Notes under the pieces: generated by a model
What the model was told of the DNA's origin: nothing
The model's input: the letters and a program-made list of their open reading frames with translations, nothing else
Databases searched by the model: none
Position numbers and translations under genes: made by a program
NCBI RefSeq assembly: GCF_017115105.1
Contig: NZ_JABXKH010000147.1
Location: 53,824-117,823, forward strand
Length of the DNA: 64,000 nt
Reading direction: 5' to 3'
Source of the DNA: Nostoc sp. NMS2
Lineage (GTDB): Bacteria > Cyanobacteriota > Cyanobacteriia > Cyanobacteriales > Nostocaceae
Shown here: positions 1-8,454 of the stretch, in pieces
How the letters are laid out: the number at the start of each line of letters is the position of its first letter
How positions within the stretch are numbered: position 1 is the first letter of the stretch

Positions 1-1
1 G

Positions 2-136
2 CTACTTATTCGCTGAGTGAGAATTCGGAATCACAATTTCAATAATTTCTAGTTTGATGTTTTTTAGTTTTGGCTCCCGTGTCGGTTTTGTATCCCACAC
101 TAGCTTTACTGAAGTTCTGCGATCTCGTCTCACCAT
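2..136 (-). CDS. Small protein downstream of tail chaperone genes (44 aa)
   Basis: A complete short frame starts with ATG at 136, nine bases after the stop of the T-frame of the tail chaperone. GGTGAG lies upstream as a possible ribosome site. The product is basic at its N-terminus (MVRRDRR) and has no recognisable domain. It sits where the tail tape-measure gene would be expected to follow, so it may be a small tail gene between GT and the tape measure. The position and frame are clear; the function is unknown. Confidence 0.4.
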   Translation of the reverse strand: MVRRDRRTSVKLVWDTKPTREPKLKNIKLEIIEIVIPNSHSANK

Positions 137-145
137 GAATCTTGC

Positions 146-520
146 TCACCTCGCCAATTCTTCTATCTCCACTTCAATATCCGCAAACGCCCCTAATACC
201 CTTGGTGGTATCAATCCTTGTGACCGCAATTCCAAATAAATCTTTGCCGTTTCCTTCGACATTGGTAAATCCTTCCGTTCCTGTGTACTGTCAGGAAACG
301 GTAAAAAATCTTGCATTTTCGCCTCTGACAGCATCGTGCCTATCTTGGCAACAGTGGATGTCATCGCATTGGCGTGCAATTTGTACTGCTTATACAAACT
401 GTTAACCATCTCCCGAATTACCCAGCAAGGGACGCGGTGGAAACTTCGGCGGTGGAAACTGGGGTCTGTGACTCCGAAATATTGGATGGTAAAGTAGGCT
501 TCTCTGTAGAATTCGCGTTC
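146..520 (-). CDS. Tail assembly chaperone, T-frame extension reached by -1 frameshift
   Basis: This frame is -1 relative to the upstream 260-residue gene. It is open without a stop from about 589, through the end of that gene, to 146. Read from the candidate slip site at 520-526 it adds about 124 residues, giving a fusion of about 351 residues. A free-standing start exists only at 409, and the well-formed, protein-like sequence begins well upstream of it, which favours frameshifting over independent initiation. In lambda and many siphoviruses G and GT are made this way and load the tape measure. The frame relation and openness are seen; the frameshift itself is inferred. Confidence 0.7.
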   Translation of the reverse strand, partial: EREFYREAYFTIQYFGVTDPSFHRRSFHRVPCWVIREMVNSLYKQYKLHANAMTSTVAKIGTMLSEAKMQDFLPFPDSTQERKDLPMSKETAKIYLELRSQGLIPPRVLGAFADIEVEIEELAR

Positions 521-1200
521 TTTTTGGATGACTTCTTGGTATTCCCGAAGCCTTTGGAGCGCTCCCCCAGCGTTACTTCCTCCGGCTCAAAAGTGATACT
601 GGGTAATTCAGCCCATTCTCTCTCTTCACCCAACGCAAATGAAGCAACTTGTGAGTAAATATTTTCAGGTAGTTTCCTAACAATCTGCCTAATTACCTTG
701 TCCCGTGTGGTATTGGTTAACCAGAATTCTTCAGAAATGGCAATAAGTGAAACGCACTCATCTTTATCTAAAGAACAACGAAAAGAGGTGCGTAGATTAT
801 CCACATTTTCCACAATCCACTGTGGAATTAGGCGCGATCGCAATATCATCACCGCGACTTCTTGAGATTGTCTTTCTACCAACATATCGGGCTTTTTAAT
901 TCGGCTCAATTCCTGTTGATATTCAATTGCAAAGGCTAGTAATTTATCTACTTCCTCTTCTGTTTTACCCGCATTTCCTTCTAATGTTTTCCGAATTAGC
1001 GAAATAGCTTCAATTTTACTAATCTTTTCTTTTTCAACAACTAAATCAGCAATTTCCGCCAATGGTGCAATTTCTTGAAACTGTACATTGCGGATTTTAT
1101 CAGCCATGTAATCTTTTTCTTCTGGATTCAAACCGCCCATTTTAGGCAGTGGAAATCCAGCCACATTAATAACTTCAGGCACTCCCCAAGGGTTTTGCAT
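418..1200 (-). CDS. Tail assembly chaperone, G-like
   Basis: A 260-residue soluble, mostly helical and acidic protein with a low-complexity Ser/Thr/Lys tail (from about residue 215). It lies after the probable tail-tube gene and two or three small genes, immediately before the T-frame and the predicted tape-measure position. That order matches tail genes V-G-T-H in lambda. No domain is recognised from sequence alone, so the call rests on gene order and the overlapping -1 frame. Its first 26 bases overlap the end of the upstream small gene. In the phage it would keep the tape-measure protein soluble during tail assembly. Confidence 0.65.
   Translation of the reverse strand: MQNPWGVPEVINVAGFPLPKMGGLNPEEKDYMADKIRNVQFQEIAPLAEIADLVVEKEKISKIEAISLIRKTLEGNAGKTEEEVDKLLAFAIEYQQELSRIKKPDMLVERQSQEVAVMILRSRLIPQWIVENVDNLRTSFRCSLDKDECVSLIAISEEFWLTNTTRDKVIRQIVRKLPENIYSQVASFALGEEREWAELPSITFEPEEVTLGERSKGFGNTKKSSKKNANSTEKPTLPSNISESQTPVSTAEVSTASLAG
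520..526 (-). other. Candidate -1 ribosomal slip site C-AAA-AAG
   Basis: In the G frame the codons read TCC AAA AAG AAC. The heptamer C AAA AAG allows perfect A-site re-pairing (AAG to AAA) and two-of-three P-site re-pairing (AAA to CAA). It sits about 100 bases before the G stop, inside the stretch where both frames are open. It is weaker than a canonical A-AAA-AAG, so the exact slip position is uncertain. Confidence 0.4.
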
Positions 1201-1438
1201 AAATTATCTTAATATCATCTAACGGTGAAAGCAAACGGGTGTATGTAGGGTTTTTCCTAATAGTTTCAGCAATTACAATCGAACAGACTTTATCGCCTTT
1301 CAAACTATATAAAAGCATAGTTTTTGGCAGTCCCGCCACAAAATAAGCTGCACCACAAGTTAAATACTCAGGGTGCAGTTTACAATTAATGAGTGCTACG
1401 GTATGACCGTTTGAATGTAAGTATTTGTGATGCGTCAA
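1175..1438 (-). CDS. Small protein in tail operon (87 aa), unknown
   Basis: No family recognised. The frame begins with TTG at 1438 overlapping the TGA of the upstream gene (TTGA), and its end overlaps the start of the G-like gene by 26 bases. This tight packing suggests coupled translation in the tail operon. A later ATG (residue 41) is possible. The product is neutral, with His, Cys and Lys scattered through it, and no membrane segment is evident. A real gene is likely from the packing; the start is uncertain. Confidence 0.45.
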   Translation of the reverse strand: MTHHKYLHSNGHTVALINCKLHPEYLTCGAAYFVAGLPKTMLLYSLKGDKVCSIVIAETIRKNPTYTRLLSPLDDIKIIYAKPLGSA

Positions 1439-1791
1439 CTTACTGATGTTGGTGTTTCAGTTTCAACAATATTTCTGATTTCGTTTGTTGTTGCTCTAAT
1501 ACTAGCGGTAGCATCAGCTAATTCGCTTAAAATAGAATCAGGTACGGTTCCTTGAATTTGCTGTTTAAGCTGCTCAATTATTCCTGTTTGTTGAGTAACC
1601 TTAGTATCCAGCGCGTCCAGTTTATCTGCAATTTCTTGCTTTTCATTAGCCGCCGTTTGTTTAAGTTCCGCGATCGCAGCAGTTGCATCGCTCACTTCAG
1701 TCTGTAACTGTTCTATTGTTGCCATTATCTTACTCTCCAGTTTGTCTAATCGGTCAAGGATTGCTTTAAAAAGCCACTGTAGTATTCCCAT
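1435..1791 (-). CDS. Coiled-coil tail-operon protein (118 aa)
   Basis: The N-terminus is short and hydrophobic (MGILQWLFKAILDRL). It is followed by about 70 residues with heptad-like spacing of Leu/Ile/Ala and alternating charges (EQLQTEVSDATAAIAELK, EIADKLDALDTKV), so a coiled coil is clear. Its start overlaps the upstream stop as TAATG. It lies between the 195-residue structural-type gene and the chaperones. A role in the virion or as a small accessory tail protein is possible; no family is recognised. Confidence 0.6.
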   Translation of the reverse strand: MGILQWLFKAILDRLDKLESKIMATIEQLQTEVSDATAAIAELKQTAANEKQEIADKLDALDTKVTQQTGIIEQLKQQIQGTVPDSILSELADATASIRATTNEIRNIVETETPTSVS

Positions 1792-2378
1792 TACGCTGAA
1801 GGTGGAACACGCAAGTTATTTAAAAAGGAATCAGTATTAATTTGTACAGTTTGCCCATCGGTTGATGCCAATTTGATGGTTTTGGTAGCGTTTGCAGCAG
1901 TCCCTACCACACCACCCAGTGTCCCGTCATAAGTATAAAGAGTTACCGCTAATCCAAAAACAGAACCCGCTTTAGCATGAGTAACTTTCAGCGCGTACAT
2001 GGTTGGTGTTACTGCTGGCGGGTCAAAAGTTAATGTTACTGTCCCTGGTGCAGTAGCGTTATTGTTGAGTGTAATTGTATTATTGTTTGCCTTAGCTGTC
2101 ACGGTGGTGCTAGCAGCAATCCCCGTACCTGTTACCACATCACCCACTTGGACATTTTGAAACCCGTTATTGATAGTCGTGACTTGATTGCTGCCACTAG
2201 TTGTAGTGGAATTAGTAACGGTAAAAGATGGTGGATCGGTAGAGGCTAGATTAACGGGAATAAAGAAACTTTCTTCAGTCGATGTATCAGTTTCTATAAC
2301 AGTCCCAATTGACAACGCGGTATTTTGGGCATTGGTTGTAACTGATTTAGGGCGTGTAAGTTCTAATGTAATTGTCAT
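1791..2378 (-). CDS. Probable virion protein with beta-rich central insert (195 aa)
   Basis: A Thr/Val/Asn-rich, probably all-beta protein. The central part (about residues 60-118) reads as a compact barrel-like module (VQVGDVVTGTGI, NTITLNNNATAPGTVTLTF) of the kind inserted in phage capsid and tail proteins. It directly follows the probable tail-tube gene and precedes the coiled-coil gene. Likely a minor tail, decoration or tube-associated protein. The family is not recognised; the assignment is from composition and position. Confidence 0.55.
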   Translation of the reverse strand: MTITLELTRPKSVTTNAQNTALSIGTVIETDTSTEESFFIPVNLASTDPPSFTVTNSTTTSGSNQVTTINNGFQNVQVGDVVTGTGIAASTTVTAKANNNTITLNNNATAPGTVTLTFDPPAVTPTMYALKVTHAKAGSVFGLAVTLYTYDGTLGGVVGTAANATKTIKLASTDGQTVQINTDSFLNNLRVPPSA

Positions 2379-2381
2379 ATT

Positions 2382-3107
2382 TTAGAAAATGTTGACGGAT
2401 GCCGGTGCTGTGTAAATGTAGGTATCGCCTTGTACTTGGGCATTGCACGAAAAGGATCGCTTATCTTGTACCTGCTGTGTAGGCGATGCCGATTCCAGTA
2501 ATGCTATTCCTTCGTGCGCTTCACCACTGGGAAATAGCAGCGAGAAATAAAATTCACGACCCACGTAAACCTTATCGTAAGCAATTCGCCTCAATATGTT
2601 GCCCCCGCGATCGCCGTAAATTAGGTTAAAATTTAGCTGCATCTTCTTAGAATTGCCCGTTGTCACCTTTTCCATTCCTACCCCAGAAAGGTAGTTGGTA
2701 GTATCGATATTTTTAATCTCTGGGCTAACTGTGGCATCCGTACATCCAGCTACAAAAACCAATGCTTTGGTAGTTGCCGATACAGCATTACCAACCGAAC
2801 TAAGCAAGGGTAAAGTTTGCAGTGTGGTAGAACCTGCGGGGGCGGCATTGCTTAGGGTAACTATAGTTCCAGCAAAGTTTAGCTTTACCCCCGCATCCAA
2901 TAATACAGGGGTTGCGGTGACTGAAATAGATTCTGCGTCAACTGATGCAGCAGCAGAGGTTGTAATTGTGTAAATAGGTACGTTGCGGTTAGTTACAATC
3001 ACTGCCCCTACTTGCTGTGTAGGCAGTTCACCTATCTGAAAAGTAATACCCAACGTAGTCTCAACTACACTGGCACGGATAATAGTTTGTGGCATAGAGT
3101 TCGACAC
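2382..3107 (-). CDS. Probable major tail (tube) protein
   Basis: A 241-residue beta-rich protein. The N-terminal and C-terminal halves look like tail-tube sheets (IIRASVVETTLGITFQIGEL; VYVGREFYFSLLFPSGEAHE). They are interrupted at about residues 55-95 by a module ending in a TLQTLPLLSSVG-like stretch, which resembles the small insert domains seen in other phage tube and capsid proteins. It lies upstream of the chaperone genes, the place of gene V in lambda. The tube role is inferred from order, size and composition. A decoration or baseplate role cannot be excluded. Confidence 0.6.
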   Translation of the reverse strand: MSNSMPQTIIRASVVETTLGITFQIGELPTQQVGAVIVTNRNVPIYTITTSAAASVDAESISVTATPVLLDAGVKLNFAGTIVTLSNAAPAGSTTLQTLPLLSSVGNAVSATTKALVFVAGCTDATVSPEIKNIDTTNYLSGVGMEKVTTGNSKKMQLNFNLIYGDRGGNILRRIAYDKVYVGREFYFSLLFPSGEAHEGIALLESASPTQQVQDKRSFSCNAQVQGDTYIYTAPASVNIF

Positions 3108-3138
3108 GAGATTCTGCTTTAGTTTTCCCTTCCTCTTT

Positions 3139-3828
3139 TCACCTATTAGGGAATTGCATTGCTGGAATTACCGAAACATCTCTAGTAACAGCTTTTGTAA
3201 TTCTGTATTCGTCTATTTTTCCGATAAATCTTTGCAATGAACTAAGTGAGCTTCCACCAATTAACCTTGAACTTCCACTCGATATACTGTAGCCATTGGT
3301 AAAGCTCCCAGATAATTCAGAACCATTTATTGAGCAAGAATTAACACCGGACGATCTTGTGAATGCAAAATAATACCAAGTATCCGTCGTTGGAGCAAAT
3401 GGGAAACTGGAATTATAAGCAGTGTTGTTGATTACTGTTTGGAAAAAAGAACTACTACCGTCATTGTACCAACCAATTCGGAACCCTCCAGAAATAGGGT
3501 TCCCTATTTCTAAAATAGGATGAAAATGATTAGTCACGCCAAGAGAAGAAAAATTAATAAAGCATTCAATTGCAAAATCATCTGGCAGTGAAAAGTCGCT
3601 TGCAGGATCATCTATAGATAAATAAGAATTGCTTGCACCTGAAAATTGAGCCGATGCAGTGCCGAAGTACTTATCTGAAGTATTTAAAGAAACACCGCCA
3701 TTATTTGTAATTGCATGACCCTTGATGTCTGTCAATGTATCGAAATGAGATAAAAATATAACATTTGAAAAATAAGGATCTGTTCGGATGCTGCCACCCT
3801 TAATTAATAAATTTCCTAAAATAACCAT
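3139..3828 (-). CDS. LamG/concanavalin-A-like domain virion protein
   Basis: A longer frame opens at 3939, but its first 37 codons lie over the preceding gene. The ATG at 3828 has AAGGGA seven bases upstream and gives 229 residues. Residues from about 15 form a LamG-type jelly roll: FLSHFDTLTDIKGH, AIECFINFS, WYYFAFTRS and a terminal RFIGKIDEYRITKAVT, the classic 'I-D-E-x-R-I-T' end of laminin-G folds. Such proteins bind sugars, so a surface or receptor-binding tail role is likely. It sits between minor tail gene L and the probable tube gene, where lambda has no equivalent. Confidence 0.8.
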   Translation of the reverse strand: MVILGNLLIKGGSIRTDPYFSNVIFLSHFDTLTDIKGHAITNNGGVSLNTSDKYFGTASAQFSGASNSYLSIDDPASDFSLPDDFAIECFINFSSLGVTNHFHPILEIGNPISGGFRIGWYNDGSSSFFQTVINNTAYNSSFPFAPTTDTWYYFAFTRSSGVNSCSINGSELSGSFTNGYSISSGSSRLIGGSSLSSLQRFIGKIDEYRITKAVTRDVSVIPAMQFPNR

Positions 3829-3845
3829 TTGATATCCCTTCAGTA

Positions 3846-4526
3846 TTAACGATAAGTATTCAACCCAGGCGCACCGCCAAAAGGCAGCACCGCATACTGC
3901 CCAAACCGACACTGACAAGCCGATAAAGTTTTCGCGCACTGGTCTAGCGCTGGATTTGAGGTTGGTTGATTACCCAAAGTAAACATCCCACCCATCCAAC
4001 CACACTCAGCACTGCGATATCTCCAACTACACGAACGCAGCAGTGGACGCGCTGGAAGGCTGACACCCTCAACATCAAATGGACTACCTAAGCGAAATTT
4101 CACAGCAAGGTAGGTTTCTTCTTGCATTTGGTCTATTACATATATTTGCTGTGGTAACTCTTTGATTGCCGCGTTGACGCTCGGCTGACCATCCAAATAT
4201 TGCTGCTGCGTGACTCTTCTTAACACCCTAGACCCTTCTAATCGGTAGTTTGGAAGGGTTTTGCATTTGAAAAGAAAATCACTAATTATCCGCCCCACAT
4301 TGGAAATAGTTAGCCCTGGTGTAGGAATTGGCCCTTGCCCAATCAAATCAAATCCCTCGCTTTCGCAACCAATTGCTAGATAGCCGACCCCTTCAAAAGC
4401 TACACCTGTGAAATTGCAAATAAATAAAGTCTCTGTAGGATTGGCGAGGTTCCAGCCCGATATTTCAAATAATTCAATAGGACTATTAGGTGATAGTGTT
4501 GCTAAATTAGCGGGTAGTAAGCTCAT
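3846..4526 (-). CDS. Minor tail protein L-like (iron-sulfur type)
   Basis: 226 residues matching the lambda L family. The N-terminal half is beta-rich (ELFEISGWNL) and the C-terminal half is Cys-rich: LRSCSWRYRSAECGW, a Cys in the DQCAKTLSAC stretch and CRFG, ending LPFGGAPGL. In lambda L four cysteines bind a 4Fe-4S cluster at the tail tip, and the Cys pattern here fits that. Its ATG overlaps the stop of the M-like gene (ATGA), which fits the M-L pairing of lambda-type tails. Confidence 0.88.
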   Translation of the reverse strand: MSLLPANLATLSPNSPIELFEISGWNLANPTETLFICNFTGVAFEGVGYLAIGCESEGFDLIGQGPIPTPGLTISNVGRIISDFLFKCKTLPNYRLEGSRVLRRVTQQQYLDGQPSVNAAIKELPQQIYVIDQMQEETYLAVKFRLGSPFDVEGVSLPARPLLRSCSWRYRSAECGWMGGMFTLGNQPTSNPALDQCAKTLSACQCRFGQYAVLPFGGAPGLNTYR

Positions 4527-5212
4527 GAAAATCTATCCAACAAAATAGTATTGTTGCTAATTGATAAATACAGAATGGCTTTATAGCCCTGTGCTGAGTT
4601 ATAGCGATTGAAGGAGAAATATTTAGTTTGGGCGCTTGGTGCAAAGGTAAAATAATTGTTTGATATTATGTCTGCCATCCAAACACGGTTGCTAAATGTG
4701 GATAAATTGTTGTTCCACTTATTTACTTCAATTGCGCGACTACCTACGGTGGCAGTAATTAAAAAAGTAAAAAACTGGTCATAAGAAGGCGGTAAAAACT
4801 CTAGTATTCTGCCTCTGTCTGATGAGTAAGCACCGTTGCAAATAATTTTGAATAATGGCCCCATTGGGGATGGGAATCGTCGTACCTGGTTAATAGTGGC
4901 GCTGAAACTTCCAACTCCTACACCCAATTGCTGAATCTGCCAATCTGTGCATATATAACATTTACCATCGTCAGTGACACCGCCATCCAAAGACAGGCGA
5001 AATGGTGAACCACGGCGCGAACGCAAAAAATCATCAACTTCTTGAAAATTACGGACACTAACGTTAATCTCCCAACTTTCATTAATTGAATTAATGCTGT
5101 AGAGCGATCGCAACTCTACCCCAGCTTCACCGTATTTGCTTTTGGCAATGTCGGTTTGGAAAGATTCAGTGTTACCCCAAGTTGGCGTTAAGGGAAGAAT
5201 GGGATACGACAT
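4523..5212 (-). CDS. Minor tail protein M-like
   Basis: 229 residues. The first half fits the lambda M family of tail-tip proteins: PTWGNTESFQTDI near the start, an alternating strand region with ELRSLYSIN, and EVDDFLRSRRGSPFRL. The second half (from about residue 125) is a separate beta-rich extension not found in short M proteins. It is the first gene of the left-going tail unit. Its start is only nine bases from the divergent start of the I-like gene, so promoters for the two units must lie inside the coding sequences. Confidence 0.78.
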   Translation of the reverse strand: MSYPILPLTPTWGNTESFQTDIAKSKYGEAGVELRSLYSINSINESWEINVSVRNFQEVDDFLRSRRGSPFRLSLDGGVTDDGKCYICTDWQIQQLGVGVGSFSATINQVRRFPSPMGPLFKIICNGAYSSDRGRILEFLPPSYDQFFTFLITATVGSRAIEVNKWNNNLSTFSNRVWMADIISNNYFTFAPSAQTKYFSFNRYNSAQGYKAILYLSISNNTILLDRFS

Positions 5213-5221
5213 GAAGAACGA

Positions 5222-5794
5222 ATGATGATTACTATTACTCTATGTGGTGAACTAGCTGATATATTTATAGAAACAATTGATATTGCTGTTAATAGTGTTG
5301 CCGAAGCGATCGCGGCGTTACGTGCTAATTTCCCAAGTTTTGCAGCTTATTTATACGAAGCTGCCCATCGGGGTGTGAATTATCAAATAAAAGTTGGGTA
5401 TCAAGAAATTGATGAAACCCAACTTTGTAATCCAATATCTCAAGAGGTGCGGTCAATTAGAATCATTCCCGTTATCGCCGGTGCTGGCACAGTTGGGAGA
5501 ATTATCGGTGGTATTGCGCTGCTGGGATTAGGTTTGGCTGGTGTAGGCTTTTTAGGGCTTGGTGCTACACAACTGGCATTACTTGGTGGTGCGATGCTAC
5601 TCGGTGGGATTTCTTCTCTGTTCGGCAGGGTAAATTCTCCTGCTGACGATGCTAGTAATGGCAAGAAATCACTAGTTTTTGGCAGCCCTTCCACAACCCA
5701 GCAAGAAGGGGGAAGAGTCCCGATAGCTTACGGTGTAGTGCTTTGTGGGCTGTATGTGGTCAATGCTAAAGTGGTTTCGTATTTAACCGCTTAA
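5222..5794 (+). CDS. Tail assembly protein I-like
   Basis: 190 residues. An N-terminal ubiquitin-like beta-grasp stretch (ITITLCGELADIF to SIRIIPVIAGAG) is followed by a glycine/alanine/leucine-rich hydrophobic region (GRIIGGIALLGLGLAGVGFLG), as in lambda I. The C-terminal portion ends in PIAYGVVLCG, as usual for the family. It is paired with the J-like gene 11 bases downstream, matching lambda I-J order. ATG codons at 5222 and 5225 are both usable. No K-type NlpC/P60 gene precedes it, unlike lambda. Confidence 0.85.
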   Translation: MMITITLCGELADIFIETIDIAVNSVAEAIAALRANFPSFAAYLYEAAHRGVNYQIKVGYQEIDETQLCNPISQEVRSIRIIPVIAGAGTVGRIIGGIALLGLGLAGVGFLGLGATQLALLGGAMLLGGISSLFGRVNSPADDASNGKKSLVFGSPSTTQQEGGRVPIAYGVVLCGLYVVNAKVVSYLTA

Positions 5795-5805
5795 TATTTG
5801 TACAC

Positions 5806-8079
5806 ATGACTAAAAAACGCACTCTCCTTGGAAGCGGTGGCGGCAAAAAACCCAAAAAGCCCAAAGAAGAAGCTGATAGTGGGCACAGTTCGAGCTACGC
5901 AACTATGCTGGGTATTGTGTCTGAAGGTGAGATTGAGGGGTTAATTAGCGAGGCCCAGTCAATCTATTTCAATGAAACCCCAGCACAAAATAGCGATGGT
6001 AGCCAGAATTTCCAGTCTTTCAGCTATGATTATCGGCTAGGTACGCAAGGGCAAGATAAGCTACCTGGATTTAGTGATGAGATAGCCAGTGAAACCAACG
6101 TTGGGGCAGAGGTTAAAAACCAGTTCCCCCTTACCCGTGGAATCGTTAATGCCAACCTCGACCTTATTCGTATCCGTATTGGGATAGTGTTGCAGGAGTA
6201 TCCCTCAGATGGTGGGGTATTGGGTCTAAGCGTCCAATTTCGCATCTATATAAAGGAAGGGAACGCCGCTTTCGTATTACGGCTTGACCAAACTATCAAA
6301 GGTCGGTACTCAACGCTCACAGAATTTGAATATAATTTCCCGGTTAACAATGCGTCGGGTACTATTCAGAATTTCTCAGCCAGGATAGAGCGTGTAACGC
6401 CGCAAGATACTGACACGACCCGTTATCAGCGAACATTACAATGGCGGACATTACTAGAAGTCACCGAAACCCAACTTTCCTACCCCAACAGTGCGGTTTT
6501 TGGATTTCGCTTTGAAGCCAAACAGTTTGAATCGTTACCCCAAATTGCCGTCAGAATTGCGGGCCGCAAGATTAAAATCCCCACCAATGCCACAGTAACT
6601 TCTGCACGGGGTTTACAATTTTCAGGCTTGTGGAATGGAACTTTTTATACACCCAGCGTAGCGATCGCTGACCCAGCTTGGATTTTGTACGATTTATTAA
6701 CCAGCACTCGCTACGGTTTAGGGCGCTACATTAACCAAAGTCAAGTTGACAAATGGTCGCTTTACGAAATCTCACAGTACTGTAACGAATTAGTTCCGAA
6801 CGGTGAAGGGGGTATGGAGCATCGGTTTCAGTGCCACGCATTCATTGAAAATAAAGACGATGCCTACAAAGTAATCGAAGCCATCCGTTCGATTTTTCGC
6901 GGTTTCTCCTATTGGATGAACGGTGCAATCGGATTTATCAGCGATAAGCCGGGGTATCCAGTAGCCCAGTTCACCCAAGCTGACATTGAAAATGGGATGT
7001 TTTCGTATTCTCGCACATCACTGCGATCGCGCCACACTTTGGCGATCGTAACTTGGGTTGACCCTGACGACTTCTACCGCCGCACAGTAGAAGTAGTGGA
7101 AGACCCTGAAGGAATTGCCAAGTTTGGAGTGCGGGAATTAGAGTTATCTGCTTTTGGTTGCGTTTCTAGAGGACAAGCAAGACGCGCTGGACTAGCTGCA
7201 CTGCTAACTGAAAGGCTAGAGCAAGAAACTGTAAATTTCCGCGTCCGGGCTTATGGTGCGTATACGAAACCTGGCGACATTATCAGAGTGGCTGACGCAA
7301 AACGAGCCGATATTCGCTACGGCGGCTTAATCGCGGCTGCCACAACTACCACGATTACACTTGATAACCCAGTATCCTTAAATGCTGGCGAATCCTACAC
7401 AATTACGGTGATGCTACCTGATGGCGCGATCGCAGAAAGAGTAATCACAAATACTCCCGGCTCTTACACCACCGTCAATCTAGTTTCTGTCTTGCCCCAA
7501 ATACCCAATTCAGAAGCAAACTGGATAATTGCTTCTACGAATATACAACCACAATTATTTAGGGTGTTGAACCGAGTACCCGCGCCAGGAAGCGGAGAAA
7601 TGCTGCACGAAATCACAGCGCTGGAGTACCGAGCAGATAAATTTAATGCCATTGAGCAAGGGTGGCAACTTGCACCACGCCCAGCAAAGAATACTGTCCC
7701 TCTGGTGGTAAATGTGCCAAGAAATATCCGGCTAATTGCCAGAACTGTTTTTAGACCATCAGGTGAATACACCTTTACCCTTGATGCAGCGTGGGATTAC
7801 CCTTTGAATAATGGGGTGCGTGACCAATTTGTAACAGACTACTTTGTGGAGTATCGGCGTGGTGAAAATGGAGACTGGCAGGGGACAAAAACCGTAAGTA
7901 GTACTAATACTCAGTATGAAGGTCTACCAACCGGAGAATATTATGTAAGAGTAGCAGCAATTGACATCAACCAAAATAGCTCTCGTTGGGTTGAATCGGC
8001 TGCATTGGTACAATCGTCTGTTAACTACAATGCCGCTTTTAGTAGTCGACTAACTTCAGTTTTTGCAACTGACTTTTGA
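5806..8079 (+). CDS. Tail tip / host-specificity protein J-like
   Basis: 757 residues, shorter than lambda J (about 1130). It has the tail-tip hub layout. The basic Gly/Lys-rich start is followed by YATMLGIVSEGEIEGLI near residue 32, a signature of J proteins, then LYDLLTSTRYGLG at about residue 298 and FSYSRTSLRSRHT near 400. The C-terminal 110 residues resemble a fibronectin-III domain (AWDYPLN, YFVEYRRGENGDW, GEYYVRVAAID). It would form the tip that contacts the host receptor. The usual long receptor-binding extension is missing, so separate fibre proteins may supply that role. Confidence 0.9.
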   Translation: MTKKRTLLGSGGGKKPKKPKEEADSGHSSSYATMLGIVSEGEIEGLISEAQSIYFNETPAQNSDGSQNFQSFSYDYRLGTQGQDKLPGFSDEIASETNVGAEVKNQFPLTRGIVNANLDLIRIRIGIVLQEYPSDGGVLGLSVQFRIYIKEGNAAFVLRLDQTIKGRYSTLTEFEYNFPVNNASGTIQNFSARIERVTPQDTDTTRYQRTLQWRTLLEVTETQLSYPNSAVFGFRFEAKQFESLPQIAVRIAGRKIKIPTNATVTSARGLQFSGLWNGTFYTPSVAIADPAWILYDLLTSTRYGLGRYINQSQVDKWSLYEISQYCNELVPNGEGGMEHRFQCHAFIENKDDAYKVIEAIRSIFRGFSYWMNGAIGFISDKPGYPVAQFTQADIENGMFSYSRTSLRSRHTLAIVTWVDPDDFYRRTVEVVEDPEGIAKFGVRELELSAFGCVSRGQARRAGLAALLTERLEQETVNFRVRAYGAYTKPGDIIRVADAKRADIRYGGLIAAATTTTITLDNPVSLNAGESYTITVMLPDGAIAERVITNTPGSYTTVNLVSVLPQIPNSEANWIIASTNIQPQLFRVLNRVPAPGSGEMLHEITALEYRADKFNAIEQGWQLAPRPAKNTVPLVVNVPRNIRLIARTVFRPSGEYTFTLDAAWDYPLNNGVRDQFVTDYFVEYRRGENGDWQGTKTVSSTNTQYEGLPTGEYYVRVAAIDINQNSSRWVESAALVQSSVNYNAAFSSRLTSVFATDF

Positions 8080-8454
8080 AGAAGGTTCATAATCTTTGCA
8101 GCCTTGACATGGGCCACATGGATTTACTGTGCATCGGAGGTAGGATGATCGCGCATTGTTTATGCATGTTAAATCGCCAATTGTTTGTACAGTAGCAGAG
8201 TTATCAAGAACAATAGGAGAGTTGTCAAAATCGTCCGTTCCGTAGAGTTCAATCTCTTGGTTTATTTCATCAAAGGTTCTACCCTCATCACGCCAGATTT
8301 GCCATCTTTTAAATCCTAAATATATCAGCAAGAAGACAGCCCAAATAAATAAACCCCAAAAACCGATAAAGTAAAAAATTATAAGGGTGACTTGAATACT
8401 GAACAGTGCTGTATAAAAATAGATATTATTAAGCTTTTTCACTTGAATCTCCAC
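8056..8454 (-). CDS. DUF6464 family membrane protein
   Basis: 132 residues. One long or two short hydrophobic segments (about residues 12-46) are followed by a charged linker and a Cys-rich C-terminus, with IGDLTCINNARSSYLRC and VNPCGPCQGCKDYE. This ending is the hallmark of the cyanobacterial DUF6464 family, whose function is unknown. The gene is convergent with, and overlaps, the last 24 bases of the J-like gene. It also overlaps the upstream ferritin-like gene by 16 bases, so the two form a small minus-strand unit set within plus-strand tail genes. A host-derived accessory ('moron') gene is likely. Confidence 0.78.
   Translation of the reverse strand: MEIQVKKLNNIYFYTALFSIQVTLIIFYFIGFWGLFIWAVFLLIYLGFKRWQIWRDEGRTFDEINQEIELYGTDDFDNSPIVLDNSATVQTIGDLTCINNARSSYLRCTVNPCGPCQGCKDYEPSSKVSCKN

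Noticed and set aside
3829..3939. N-terminal extension of the LamG protein to 3939
   Set aside because: The extension overlaps the Cys-rich end of the L-like gene and has no ribosome site, whereas ATG at 3828 has AAGGGA.
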